The notes under the pieces are model-generated. The model worked only from the letters and a program-made list of their open reading frames with translations. It searched no databases and was not told where the DNA came from. Below, in pieces: positions 52,894 through 63,030 of a stretch of DNA of 64,000 nucleotides. The stretch comes from an uncultured Alphaproteobacteria bacterium (GTDB taxonomy: Bacteria; Pseudomonadota; Alphaproteobacteria; RF32; CAG-239). The stretch lies in the NCBI GenBank assembly GCA_934229625.1, contig CAKQDU010000003.1, positions 71,464 to 135,463 of the forward strand, read 5' to 3'. The position numbers were made by a program, and so were the translations under genes. Every line of letters starts with the position of its first letter. Positions within the stretch are counted from its first letter, which is position 1.

Positions 52894-53985
52894 ATGGTGA
52901 AATTAGATTATTTTAAATTACTTGCAAAAGCATGTTTGGGACAACTTGATGAAATATCGGTGGATGGTTTGTGTCAAGAATATTGCCGTGAAGGTATAGA
53001 TAAGATTGGATATTTGCTTTCTCAGCAGTTTAAAAAAATGTCAAACGATGAAATAGCCAAGTTTTTGAAGGTTTATGGAATTAAGCTTTGGAAACTCTAT
53101 TTTAAGACAACAGGCGCAAAGCCATATAGTCTTGAAATTGAAAAAATGCTTATTTACAGCGCTCCGCAAGAAACTTTTGAGCTGATTGAACATTGTTTCA
53201 GCGTGGATGGCGAAAAGCTTTTGATTGAAATGCAAAAGCTTAATGAAACGCCGGAAGACAGCTTTATTAAGCCTAAAATTGAGTGGTATATAAAGCATTT
53301 TGCGCTTTCGTTTGAAACTTTATTGCAGCTGATAAAGCAAACAGCCAAACAAAAAGATGAAAAGGACTATTGCCGGTTGTTAGAAATGGCGGTGCAGAAA
53401 TTAGCCGAAAGTCCTAAGCCAAACGCTCTTGCCAGTATTGAAACTCAACTCAAATTGCTGGAATTTACGCAAGATGATGCGATAATTATCAATTTACTGC
53501 ACTATTTTGATATGGAAAATCTTCCGGATGCTAAAGTTGTGCAAAGATTGATAGATATAGGCTGTGAAACATATTTCAGAGAGTTGTTGGCGCACAGTAG
53601 TGTCCGCGAGCAAAAAAATGCTGTGTTTAAGGCGTTTCCAAAATTGAAAGCAGAGCTTCTGCTTTCTGAATTGGGGTATGCCGCTTATAAGCAAAATCGA
53701 GCAGAGCAGCAATACTTTAATAGCGATGCTTATCGCAAAAGTGTGGAAGGATACCGTGTTAAGCGGGTTGAAAAACAAAATCCTTTGTATAACAATGAAT
53801 GTATTCATTTGCTGCAAATTTGTATGGAGTTGTATATCAATGAAATAAGTACGCAGGCCGCGCGTTGCGAATGGATTAAAAAAGCTATTGCATATTGCGC
53901 TCACAATCCGGCGATTGCCGATTTGGTTCAGTCAGTTCCATTGTTGGAAAAATTATTAGAGGAAGAACAGCGTAAGTTGGTCTGA
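52894..53985 (+). CDS. Unknown helical-repeat protein
   Basis: 363 residues, soluble, rich in Leu, Lys and Glu. Repeating amphipathic helices suggest an alpha-solenoid (for example LGQLDEISVDGLCQEYCREG, KPNALASIETQLKLLEFTQ). It is related to the preceding protein over about 110 residues. No catalytic motif seen. ATG at 52894 follows an AT-rich leader without a ribosome site. It is monocistronic, with a terminator after it. Confidence 0.7.
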   Translation: MVKLDYFKLLAKACLGQLDEISVDGLCQEYCREGIDKIGYLLSQQFKKMSNDEIAKFLKVYGIKLWKLYFKTTGAKPYSLEIEKMLIYSAPQETFELIEHCFSVDGEKLLIEMQKLNETPEDSFIKPKIEWYIKHFALSFETLLQLIKQTAKQKDEKDYCRLLEMAVQKLAESPKPNALASIETQLKLLEFTQDDAIIINLLHYFDMENLPDAKVVQRLIDIGCETYFRELLAHSSVREQKNAVFKAFPKLKAELLLSELGYAAYKQNRAEQQYFNSDAYRKSVEGYRVKRVEKQNPLYNNECIHLLQICMELYINEISTQAARCEWIKKAIAYCAHNPAIADLVQSVPLLEKLLEEEQRKLV

Positions 53986-53993
53986 AAAACGAG

Positions 53994-54026
53994 AAAAGAG
54001 TGTTCTTAAATGAATGCTCTTTTTTT
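53994..54026 (+). terminator. Terminator after helical-repeat gene
   Basis: AAAAGAGTGTTC pairs with GAATGCTCTTTT (with wobble) and is followed by a long T-run. Confidence 0.75.
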
Positions 54027-54181
54027 GTTTTTTTATATTCTAATCAGTTGATTAGACAAACTCCAAGACTTTATCGGCTTTTTTCAATAGAGTACAAAGA
54101 TTCTGTAAAATTAACAGATTATTAGGTAATATCCTGTATATATAAATATATTTATATAATATCGGTGAGGATATGTAAATT

Positions 54182-56065
54182 ATGTTGCCGAAAATATCTG
54201 TTGTTATTCCGGTTTATAATGCCGGTCAGTATATATCACGCTGTTTGGACAGTATACTTGTTCAGAAATATGCCGGTGAGTTGGAGATAATATGTGTTGA
54301 TGATGGTTCTACAGACAATTCATCGCAAATAATTAGAGAATATGCCAATCATAATTCTAATATAAGAATTATATCTCAGTCTAACAAAGGTGCTGCTGCG
54401 GCTCGCAATGCCGGAATGGATGCGGCAAGAGGAAAATATATTTCATTTATTGATGCCGATGACTATATTTTAGATGGCTTATATTCAGAATTTTCCAGAG
54501 TTATAAGTAATGGCGACATTGATATATATATGTTTAATGGTTTGGTGGAAAATGGTGTATATAACACTCAGTCAACATTTTTTACGTCTAACATATTTAA
54601 GCTTGGCGTTACGGAAAATGATTGTTTCAATTACAGCAAAATTGCCGATTTTTTTTATGGCAATCAGGGAATATGGAATAAAATTTATCGTGCCGATTTT
54701 TTGAAGCGGCATAACTTTCGGCTATTGGAAGGATGTATTTTTGAGGATACGCTTTTCAATTTTGTTACAATAATAAATGCTGAAAAAATTCGCTTTACTT
54801 ATAAAAAATTTTATAAATATATGATAAATCCGCGTTCAGTTACAAATTCAATCGGCAAAAATTCGTTGGATTTGTTCAAAATTTTTGAGGCAATGGAGTG
54901 TGAGGCAAAAAAAATAAATTTAGAATATTTTTTCAGTTATGCTCTGTTTCAGCTTGAATATGAAAAAATTATAGAAACATTGGGGCTAACTAAGCCTGAA
55001 TTTCGCCAAGAGTTATTTAATAAAGCACAAGAATTTTTGAAAAATAGAATAACCAGACTTAATCCGCAGATTTATCTCAAATTGATAAATATTAACTTCG
55101 GTTTGGCATTGCTTAATTATACTTATGAGCAGTTCTGCAATACGTTGCTGCTTTCTAAAGATACATTTCATTTTAGTCAAATAAAACCAAAAAATCCGAT
55201 GTTTTCGATTATTGTTCCGGTTTATAATGTACAGCGTTTTTTGCCGTTGTGTATCAAGAGTTTGACTAATCAAAGCTATGATAATTTTGAAATCATCTGT
55301 ATAAACGATGGTTCAACCGATAATAGTAAAGAATTATTGGAGCAATATGCTAAAGCTGATGCTCGAATTACTGTGATAAATCAAAAAAATAAAGGCTTGG
55401 GAGGAGCCAGAAATACAGGCGTGCGCGCGGCGAAGGGCGAATATTTGCTTTTTGTGGATAGTGACGATTGGTTGGCGTTAGATGCTTTGCAAAAGCTAAA
55501 TGAAAGCGTAAATCAAAATAAGGCGGATGTGTATATGTTTGGACTTTTGGAGTTTATGGACCGGACTATGAAAATCCGACCAAGTGAATATATGGAACAC
55601 TTTTCCGGTTTTTCAACATGTAACATAAATGATATCGCTGATAAAATGTATATTGCTCCCGGCGCATGGAACAAATTGTATAGACGAGAATATTTTATAC
55701 AAAATGATTTGTTCTTTGAGGAAAAAGTTTATTTTGAAGATGTGCTGATTCATACTAAATCGTTGATTTGTGCTGAAAAAATAGCTTTTTGTTGCCATAA
55801 TTTATACTATTATCGCATTCGTGCCGGCAGTATAATAAATTCTGGTTACAGCGATAAAAAAATTGATGACTTGATTCATGCTTTTGTCAGCACAATAAAT
55901 TGGCTCAAGCAAAAAGGTATATATGCTGAATATAGGCAAAAACTGTCTGATTTTGCCTATATCAGTTTTAATATGCAGCTACGCATATTAGGAAAACAAT
56001 TTGCTGAAATTGTTCAAAATAAAATCAAAAACAGTCTGGAATTATCAGAGCTGATGGAGAAGTAA
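54182..56065 (+). CDS. Glycosyltransferase with two GT2 domains
   Basis: 627 residues. Two family 2 (GT-A) domains in tandem. The first (about 4-230) has ISVVIPVYNAGQYISRCLDS, VDDGSTDNS and FIDADDYI. The second (about 340-570) has FSIIVPVYNVQRFLPLC, INDGSTDNS and FVDSDDWL. Both metal-binding D-x-D signatures are intact, so both could be active, as in two-step polymer synthases. It has no membrane segment. A role in LPS, capsule or in glycosylating the neighbouring autotransporter is possible from position only. Confidence 0.9.
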   Translation: MLPKISVVIPVYNAGQYISRCLDSILVQKYAGELEIICVDDGSTDNSSQIIREYANHNSNIRIISQSNKGAAAARNAGMDAARGKYISFIDADDYILDGLYSEFSRVISNGDIDIYMFNGLVENGVYNTQSTFFTSNIFKLGVTENDCFNYSKIADFFYGNQGIWNKIYRADFLKRHNFRLLEGCIFEDTLFNFVTIINAEKIRFTYKKFYKYMINPRSVTNSIGKNSLDLFKIFEAMECEAKKINLEYFFSYALFQLEYEKIIETLGLTKPEFRQELFNKAQEFLKNRITRLNPQIYLKLININFGLALLNYTYEQFCNTLLLSKDTFHFSQIKPKNPMFSIIVPVYNVQRFLPLCIKSLTNQSYDNFEIICINDGSTDNSKELLEQYAKADARITVINQKNKGLGGARNTGVRAAKGEYLLFVDSDDWLALDALQKLNESVNQNKADVYMFGLLEFMDRTMKIRPSEYMEHFSGFSTCNINDIADKMYIAPGAWNKLYRREYFIQNDLFFEEKVYFEDVLIHTKSLICAEKIAFCCHNLYYYRIRAGSIINSGYSDKKIDDLIHAFVSTINWLKQKGIYAEYRQKLSDFAYISFNMQLRILGKQFAEIVQNKIKNSLELSELMEK

Positions 56066-56192
56066 ATACATGAATAAGGTGAAAATAAATTTTGCTTGCA
56101 ATTAAAAAGATGTATGTTATGCTGCTAGTTATATCATATATCAATTTGATTTATTTAAATTTACATAATTATTTTATATAAGGGGATAGAAT

Positions 56193-59100
56193 ATGAGATA
56201 TACACGCACCGCACTTGGACTTTTGAATGCGCAATATCGTAGTGTTTTGAAAAAATGCTTTTTGATTAACATGGGGTTGTTTGCTTGCGGAGCGGCGGCG
56301 TCGGCAGCCGATGCCGCAGTGACTTTGTCGCCTACATTGGATGGGTTAAAGACTGAAGCGCAAAAAACCGGTGCGGTTTCGAGCGAAGTATATACCCTAA
56401 CTAAGCTGAATGATGGCGGAATAGTGCCTGAAGGCAAAGCTACTGTTAGAATCGGTGGTAGTGTTTACTATTTTTCACCAAAAGCCGGCGAAAACGCAAA
56501 GTTGCTTTCTATTTTAGCCGGTACACCGGTGGCAAGCGTTGATAATGCGGCAAATCCGAATGAAATAAAGTTTGATGTGGCAAATATATCTACAAAATTC
56601 CCGAGTAGTGTGTTTAAATATGACGAAAAAGGTACAGAAAACGACCATAACTTTGTGGTTCAGGAAGCCAACCAAGACGGCAATATTACAAAAAAATATT
56701 ACAAAATTTTTTTGAAGACGGATAATATGCACACCTCGCCAAACATCAGCTGGGAAAAGGTTGGTGCAGATAAAAAAGATGAATCCAGAGTAATTGCCGT
56801 AAAACTTCCAAACGGACAGACGGAATATTATAAATATAATAATCAACCTTCAGGCAAAAGGGTATATTCTACAAGACAAAACGATTTATCTGGTGATATA
56901 AATGCAGATTTTATAAATAGTTCAGTCGATAGTACATCTGCTATCGCTCAAGGCGGCGTGATTTATAATGGCGGAGCAATCGGTAATATAACCGGAGATT
57001 TTATTGGTAACCATGCTTCTAATTCTTATTCGTCATCTTCTAATAATCCTTTTGCCGCTCAAGGCGGAGCAGTTTATAATAATGGAACAATCGGTAATAT
57101 AATCGGAGATTTTATTGGTAACTATGCTTCTAATACTTATGTTGATACTTATAATTTTTCTGATGCCGCAGGTGGTGCGATTTATAATGATGAATACAGA
57201 ACAATCGGCGGTATAATTGGAGATTTTATTGGTAACTATGCTTCTGTTTCTTCTTCTTATTCTTCATATGCAGCTGCAGGCGGGGCGATTTATAATAAGG
57301 GGAAGATAGGTAATATCACCGGAAATTTTATCAGTAACTATGTTTCTTCTTCTTATGATGATGCTACTGGCGGAGCAATTTATAATGAAGGCGGAACAAT
57401 CGGAGATATCACCGGAGATTTTATTGGTAACTACGCTTCTGCCGCAGGCGGGGCGATTTATAATAAGGGAAAGATAGGTAATATAACCGGAGATTTTATC
57501 GGTAACTATGCTTCTTCTTCCTCTGATGCTAATGGCGGAGCAATTTATAATGAAGGCGGAACAATCGGAGATATAACCGGAGATTTTATTGGTAACTACT
57601 CTTCTGCCACAGGCGGGGCGATTTATAATAAGGAAAAGATAGGTAATATCACCGGAGATTTTATTGGTAACTACGCTTCTGCCGCAGGCGGGGCGATTTA
57701 TAATAGTTATAAAGGAACAATCGGCAATATAAGCGGAGATTTTATCGGTAATTACGTTTCTTCTTCTTATGAGGCCACAGGCGGGGCGATTTATAATGAT
57801 GAATACAGAACAATCGGCGATATAAGCGGAGATTTTATCGGTAACTATGCTTATTCTTCTTATGCCTATGGTGGAGCGATTTATAATAATCAATACGGAA
57901 CAATCAATAGTATAGATGGAGATTTTATCGGTAATTACGCTTTTTCTTCTTCTTATGGGGCCAATGGGGGAGCGATTTATAATAATCAATACGGAACAAT
58001 CAGAGATATCACCGGAGATTTTATCGGTAATTATGTATCATCGGTTTCTTCTCATTATGATGCCAAAGGCGGAGCGATTTGTAATGATGAATACGGAACA
58101 ATCAGCAATATAGATGGAAATTTTAATGGTAACTACGTTTCCACTTCTTCTTATTATGCGGCCAAAGGCGGAGCGATTTATAATGATGGAATTATAGAAA
58201 ATATAACCGGAGATTTTATCGGTAACCATGCTTCTTCTTCTTCCTCTGATGCCAAAGGCGGAGCGATTTATAATGATGAAGTTATAGAAAATATAACCGG
58301 AAATTTTGTCGATAACCATATATCATCATCTTATTCTTATGCCTACGGTGGAGCAATTTACAATAGTTATAGTGGCGGTGGAACAAAATATAAAGAAATC
58401 AATATAGCCGGAAATTTTATCGGTAACTACGCTTCATCATATTCTTCTTATGCATCTTCATCGTATGTCTATGGCGGTGCGATTTATAATGAGAACTCAA
58501 TAATAACTATTAGTGGTGCCAGTACTTTTACGGATAACTATGTAGAATTTAATGATAATAAAAAATCAAATGCTATTTTTAATAAAGCATCATATAGCGA
58601 CACCACAATTAATTTTAATAGTGGAAACATTGTAATAAATGACGCCATAATAGGAGAAAATTCTGATAGCAACACATCTATTAAATCTATTTTTAATTTT
58701 GCCGGACAAACTACTGCAACATCTGACAATGATGTGATTACCTTGAACAATAGCATAACTAACAATGATATAACTCAAGGAAATATAGATGTTAACCTCT
58801 CTAAAGGTACTTTGAAGCTGGGGCATTATTATTCAGCGCTGCTTAACGATACGTTTTACGGTACTTTCGGCAATGGCGTAAATCTCACTATCAGCGGAGA
58901 CAGCACTTTGACTCTGATTGATGATGATACTCATTCCGTAAGTCTTGGAAATTTAACGCTGAATTCAGATGTTAATTTGGGTATGGATGTGGATTTGTTT
59001 GATAATTCATCTGATACATTTACAACCGATGCGCTGACATCAAATGATTACAATATTATTTTGAAACAAGCTAATGTTATAAAAGATACAGATAAACATA

Positions 59101-61106
59101 TTACAGAAGTCACAGTTAATAATCATGGCGGAGTATTGAAAATTGATGATAATTTAATTGTAACAAATGGCGCTAATCTTAAAAACACTTATCTGGCTGA
59201 AGTTACCGATGCCAATACTATTAAGTTTGGTAATATCAAAGCGTTGGAAACGGCAGTGCAGTTCAAAAAAGCCGACAAGAATTTTGAAATGAGCGAAGAT
59301 GCTGTTATTGAAACCGATTTGGGTGCTTTGAAAAATGATGGTCTGAACATTATGGGTAACAATTACACCATTGACGGCGCCGGTTTGGGCGGCATGACGA
59401 TTGCAAACGGACAGACTGTTAGCCTGAATGATGTCACAGTCAAAGGTTTTAATGGGGCGTTTGCCGAAAATAACGGCACCCTGAATATTGCGGCTAGTGA
59501 AGGTAACAAAGTTAATTTGAACAGCGGAATCAATGGTTCCGGCGAAATCAACGCCGACGGCAAAGGCAAACTGAACATCAATAGCGATATTTCGGCCAAC
59601 AAAATGACAGTTTTGGGAGGTGAGCTGAATTTGAAGAACGGCACCGAGTTGTCAAATGTTGAAAACTTTATTGCCAACGGCGGTGTTTTAAATGTTGGCG
59701 GCCAGAATGTCAATTTGAAAAAGGCAGAGTTCAACGATGGTTCAACTTTGGCTGTCAATGTAAAAAGCGATGGCAATGGTTTGCTCAAGGCCGAAAATCT
59801 GACTATAAACGGCGGCAGTTTGAAAGCCACTTTAGGTCAAGGTATTGTCGAAAAAGGTTCTAAGACAGTGACTTTGCTTGAAAGCAGTACCGAATTTACC
59901 AACAACTTTACCGATGTTGTGGATAATAATATGTATCGTTTTGAAAAGGCGGACAAAGCCGGTGATTATATTATTCGTTTGGCAAAAACGGCAGAGGAAG
60001 TAAGTCAAGAAAACGGCGGTACGCAAAATAACGCCAATGCGGCAAAAGGTTGGGTGGATGGCTCTAAGTTTGAACAGGGCTCGGTTAGCGCCGATGTTGC
60101 CGACAAGCTTGCCGATTTGGCGCAAAACAACGGTAAAAAATTCAATGAAGCGCTTAGTGCGATTGCTCCTAATGATAGTTCAATGGTGCGTGTTAATGCG
60201 GTCAATAACAATATTCAAATGTTTAGAGCCGTGGTGTCGCATTTGGACGACGTTAGCAAAAAGAAACAATACGGTCTGTCTTCGGGGGATGCGGTTGACG
60301 GCGTGAGCGTGTGGGCAAAAGCGTTTGGCAATCATGTTAAAGTTGACGATATGTCTAAGGCATACGGTTTCAAAACTGACGGCTACGGAGCGACATTGGG
60401 TATAGAAAAACAACTGAACGATGCGTTCAAAGTCGGTTTGGGATATAGCTATTTTTATAATGATGTCGACGGCTTTATGCGCGATAGTGATGTAAACACT
60501 CACACCGGATTTGTTTATGGCGAATATCGTCCAAACAACTGGTATACCAACGCGATTGCTTCGTATGGCTATTCTAAATATGATGAAAACAAACACGTTG
60601 CCGGCGATGTTTATAAAGCTAAATACGACGTTGACAATATTGGCATGCAGGTAATGACAGGCTATAATGCTAACGTGGCAAAATTTGATATAACACCTGA
60701 AGCAGGCTTGCGATATAACAATATTCACCGCGATAATTATACCGATAGCGCAGGGCAGGCTGTGAAAGCCGAAACAATGGAAGTTATGACCGCGGTTGCC
60801 GGCCTGAAAGTGGGCAAAGATTTGGTCAGCTGCTTTGGTTTGCATGAGGTTTATTGGCGTCCGGAAGCCCGTTTGGCGGCAACATATGACCTGATTTCTG
60901 ATAAAGAAAATGCGGTTGTTAGCCTTTCAAATGGTTCTGGGTATGTGGTAAACGGACAGCGTTTGAACCGCTTGGGTATTGAAACAGGTGCAGGCGTTAC
61001 GGTCTTCCTGACGCCGGAAGTTGAAAGCAGTGTTGGTTACGAGGGTAAATTCCGCAAGGATTATCAAGACCATACCGGCTATGTCGGCGCTAAATATAAG
61101 TTTTGA
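56193..61106 (+). CDS. Giant autotransporter (type Va) with tandem-repeat passenger
   Basis: 1637 residues. A long signal sequence with an extended basic N-part (to about residue 40, ASAADA). Passenger residues about 250-780 are a run of imperfect repeats built on GGAIYN...IGNITGDFIGNY followed by Ser/Tyr-rich variable stretches, predicted beta-helical. A more regular beta-helix follows to about 1300. The C-terminal 270 residues are an autotransporter beta-barrel (VWAKAFGNHVKVDD to GAKYKF), ending in the Phe typical of outer-membrane proteins. AAGGGGAT precedes the ATG. Function is likely surface display or adhesion. Confidence 0.92.
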   Translation: MRYTRTALGLLNAQYRSVLKKCFLINMGLFACGAAASAADAAVTLSPTLDGLKTEAQKTGAVSSEVYTLTKLNDGGIVPEGKATVRIGGSVYYFSPKAGENAKLLSILAGTPVASVDNAANPNEIKFDVANISTKFPSSVFKYDEKGTENDHNFVVQEANQDGNITKKYYKIFLKTDNMHTSPNISWEKVGADKKDESRVIAVKLPNGQTEYYKYNNQPSGKRVYSTRQNDLSGDINADFINSSVDSTSAIAQGGVIYNGGAIGNITGDFIGNHASNSYSSSSNNPFAAQGGAVYNNGTIGNIIGDFIGNYASNTYVDTYNFSDAAGGAIYNDEYRTIGGIIGDFIGNYASVSSSYSSYAAAGGAIYNKGKIGNITGNFISNYVSSSYDDATGGAIYNEGGTIGDITGDFIGNYASAAGGAIYNKGKIGNITGDFIGNYASSSSDANGGAIYNEGGTIGDITGDFIGNYSSATGGAIYNKEKIGNITGDFIGNYASAAGGAIYNSYKGTIGNISGDFIGNYVSSSYEATGGAIYNDEYRTIGDISGDFIGNYAYSSYAYGGAIYNNQYGTINSIDGDFIGNYAFSSSYGANGGAIYNNQYGTIRDITGDFIGNYVSSVSSHYDAKGGAICNDEYGTISNIDGNFNGNYVSTSSYYAAKGGAIYNDGIIENITGDFIGNHASSSSSDAKGGAIYNDEVIENITGNFVDNHISSSYSYAYGGAIYNSYSGGGTKYKEINIAGNFIGNYASSYSSYASSSYVYGGAIYNENSIITISGASTFTDNYVEFNDNKKSNAIFNKASYSDTTINFNSGNIVINDAIIGENSDSNTSIKSIFNFAGQTTATSDNDVITLNNSITNNDITQGNIDVNLSKGTLKLGHYYSALLNDTFYGTFGNGVNLTISGDSTLTLIDDDTHSVSLGNLTLNSDVNLGMDVDLFDNSSDTFTTDALTSNDYNIILKQANVIKDTDKHITEVTVNNHGGVLKIDDNLIVTNGANLKNTYLAEVTDANTIKFGNIKALETAVQFKKADKNFEMSEDAVIETDLGALKNDGLNIMGNNYTIDGAGLGGMTIANGQTVSLNDVTVKGFNGAFAENNGTLNIAASEGNKVNLNSGINGSGEINADGKGKLNINSDISANKMTVLGGELNLKNGTELSNVENFIANGGVLNVGGQNVNLKKAEFNDGSTLAVNVKSDGNGLLKAENLTINGGSLKATLGQGIVEKGSKTVTLLESSTEFTNNFTDVVDNNMYRFEKADKAGDYIIRLAKTAEEVSQENGGTQNNANAAKGWVDGSKFEQGSVSADVADKLADLAQNNGKKFNEALSAIAPNDSSMVRVNAVNNNIQMFRAVVSHLDDVSKKKQYGLSSGDAVDGVSVWAKAFGNHVKVDDMSKAYGFKTDGYGATLGIEKQLNDAFKVGLGYSYFYNDVDGFMRDSDVNTHTGFVYGEYRPNNWYTNAIASYGYSKYDENKHVAGDVYKAKYDVDNIGMQVMTGYNANVAKFDITPEAGLRYNNIHRDNYTDSAGQAVKAETMEVMTAVAGLKVGKDLVSCFGLHEVYWRPEARLAATYDLISDKENAVVSLSNGSGYVVNGQRLNRLGIETGAGVTVFLTPEVESSVGYEGKFRKDYQDHTGYVGAKYKF
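56949..58500 (+). repeat. In-gene tandem repeats of autotransporter passenger
   Basis: About 17 imperfect units of roughly 75-110 bases, each with GGAGCGATTTATAAT-like and GGAGATTTTATCGGTAACTA-like blocks separated by TCT-rich variable spacers. Blocks are close enough at the DNA level to recombine. Confidence 0.8.
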
Positions 61107-61159
61107 TACTTATGCTTTTAGAGGATAATTTGTATTGTGAAATAAACAATTTCAAAAGA

Positions 61160-61188
61160 TTGACAAAATATAAAAATTGTGTAATATA
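61160..61188 (+). promoter_or_regulatory. Promoter with shared AT-rich leader (gene at 61222)
   Basis: TTGACA, 17 bases, TAATAT; TTTTAATTATTAAA follows at 61197-61210, and there is no ribosome site before the ATG. Confidence 0.7.
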
Positions 61189-61221
61189 TAAACAAATTTT
61201 AATTATTAAACTTTTATATTT

Positions 61222-61428
61222 ATGGAAAATCAGTTTGACAAAATTACCGGCTCAAAGCAGGTGGAAAAGCATTTTATTTCTGCTCCATGTCATTTGCTTG
61301 TTTTTAATAGCGAAGATATAATAGTTGAACGTGTTGAAAAGGTTGAAGATAGCGAAAGCTATGCAATTTTGGGATTTGAATATAAAGGATATGCCTACGC
61401 CATTACTCTTTGGCGTGTTGCGCGTTGA
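61222..61428 (+). CDS. Small unknown protein, possibly cut short by a frameshift
   Basis: 68 residues, soluble, starting MENQFDKITGSKQVEKHF, with no known motif. It stops in the middle of what looks like a folded segment (YAYAITLWRVAR). Another frame overlapping its last 19 bases continues for 60 residues without a good start, so the two may be one gene of about 125 residues interrupted by a single shift. Confidence 0.5.
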   Translation: MENQFDKITGSKQVEKHFISAPCHLLVFNSEDIIVERVEKVEDSESYAILGFEYKGYAYAITLWRVAR

Positions 61429-61601
61429 GTGGTTATTTTTTCAATAACGCAAAATTGCATCCGTTGCCTAAAATGTCTTTTGAGCAGCGTTTGGCTTTGA
61501 TGTCGGCACAGCCTGTAACAGAAACGATAAAAGTTTTGTCTCAATATTGCAAGGTTGCGCAAGACACGGCTCGTTATCCTATCTTGGTGTGGAAAGACTA
61601 A
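61410..61601 (+). pseudogene. Possible second half of the interrupted small gene
   Basis: An open frame, one of the two shifted relative to 61222-61428, with a protein-like composition (LPKMSFEQRLALMSAQPVTE). The only internal ATG (61470) has no ribosome site. It could be the displaced C-terminal part of the preceding gene or an overlapping small gene. Confidence 0.35.
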
Positions 61602-61658
61602 TGTGTCAGCTTTGATTTGTATGATTATGGCTATTCTGCCATAGAATGCAGAACAATA

Positions 61659-61700
61659 AAAAAATCCTCTTAAAAACATATTGTTTTTGAGGGGATTTTT
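61659..61700 (+). terminator. Terminator before the RsmB-type gene
   Basis: AAAATCCTCTTAAAAAC pairs with GTTTTTGAGGGGATTTT with two mismatches; T-run follows. Confidence 0.8.
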
Positions 61701-61730
61701 GTTTATAGTGGCGACATAAGGAGAAGTTAA

Positions 61731-62942
61731 ATGCAGCTTAGTGCCAAATATCAGGCGGTGTTGGAGGTTATATGCAAAGTTTTTCAAGACCAATATCCTG
61801 CCGACAATATTTTGAAAGAATATTTGCGTAACCGAAAATATATAGGCTCGAAAGACCGTAAATTCATTACAAATACAGTATGGGATATTATCCGCCATCG
61901 CAGCAGATTAGAATTTGATTGCGGATGCTGTGAGCCGAGAATGCTCCTTTTGGCATATCTTAAAGACGAGGATGCGGATATTATTGCTGATGGTTCAGAA
62001 TATGGTTTGAAACCTCTAACTAAAATTGAAAAAGACAAATTGGCGCATCTGAATAAAGATGTTTATCCATTATATATAGAAAAAGAATGTCCTAAATGGC
62101 TTTATGAAAAAATTAACAATCCAGCGTTGGCAGAAAGTCTGAATACTACGGCTCCTGCTGATATACGAGTCAATTTTATCAGTAGGGAAGATGCAAAAAA
62201 CAGGCTTCAGAAAGAGGGATTGTTTTTTTCTTTTACCCCATATTCTCCATATGGTTTGCGGTCATCCGAAAGGGTGAATCTGCAAAACTGTGCGGCTTAT
62301 CAAAATGGAGATATTGAGGTGCAGGATGAAGCTTCGCAACTTGGAGCGATTTTATGCGATGTGCGCAGCAATCAGCGTATTATAGATTATTGCTGCGGAG
62401 GAGGCGGAAAAAGCTTGTTGTTGGGAGCAATCCTGCATAATGAAGGGTTGATATATGCCCATGATAAAAATTTTAATCGTATGGATGGATTGAAAGCCAG
62501 GGCAGAGCGTTTGGGTATAAAAAATATAAAAATATTGCGAGAAATCGGTGCTGCCGATAAATTTGACCGCTTTATTGTTGATGCTCCATGTTCCGGCAGC
62601 GGAACTTGGCGGCGCTCGCCGGATGCTAAATACAGGCTTACACCTAAACAGCTGAAGGCCATTGAACAGGCGCAAGCGGAAATTTTGGATATTGCGGCAA
62701 AGCATGTGACTGACAATGGACGAATCGTTTATATGACATGCTCTGTATTGCCTGAAGAAAATGAACAAAGAATAGAAGCGTTTTTGCAAAAATATCCTGA
62801 ATTTATAACTGTAAATATGAAAAATTTATGGGAAAGAAAACTTGAACAAAATTATCCGTTTGAGGAAACACGTTGGCTGAAATGCTCTCCGCTTCTGACC
62901 GGTACAGACGGATTCTTTGTGTGCGTGTTGCAAAAGAAATAA
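61731..62942 (+). CDS. RsmB/NOP-family RNA cytosine-C5 methyltransferase
   Basis: 403 residues. The N-terminal 130 residues are helical, like the NusB-type domain of RsmB. The catalytic domain has the SAM-binding IIDYCCGGGGKSLLLG near 219, IVDAPCSGSGTWRR near 283 (PC motif) and YMTCSVLPEENEQ near 336; its Cys is the nucleophile. Targets of the family are rRNA or tRNA cytosines. AGGAGAAG precedes the ATG. Confidence 0.88.
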   Translation: MQLSAKYQAVLEVICKVFQDQYPADNILKEYLRNRKYIGSKDRKFITNTVWDIIRHRSRLEFDCGCCEPRMLLLAYLKDEDADIIADGSEYGLKPLTKIEKDKLAHLNKDVYPLYIEKECPKWLYEKINNPALAESLNTTAPADIRVNFISREDAKNRLQKEGLFFSFTPYSPYGLRSSERVNLQNCAAYQNGDIEVQDEASQLGAILCDVRSNQRIIDYCCGGGGKSLLLGAILHNEGLIYAHDKNFNRMDGLKARAERLGIKNIKILREIGAADKFDRFIVDAPCSGSGTWRRSPDAKYRLTPKQLKAIEQAQAEILDIAAKHVTDNGRIVYMTCSVLPEENEQRIEAFLQKYPEFITVNMKNLWERKLEQNYPFEETRWLKCSPLLTGTDGFFVCVLQKK

Positions 62943-63030
62943 ACTGTAACGTTTTGTGTGTTGCAATTCTGTAAGACAATCTGTAGTCTGATTTTCAGTT
63001 AAGATTTTTTTACATATAAAAAGGAACAAT

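Noticed and set aside
56949..58500. CRISPR array
   Set aside because: Repeats are imperfect, of uneven spacing and in frame within one long coding sequence.
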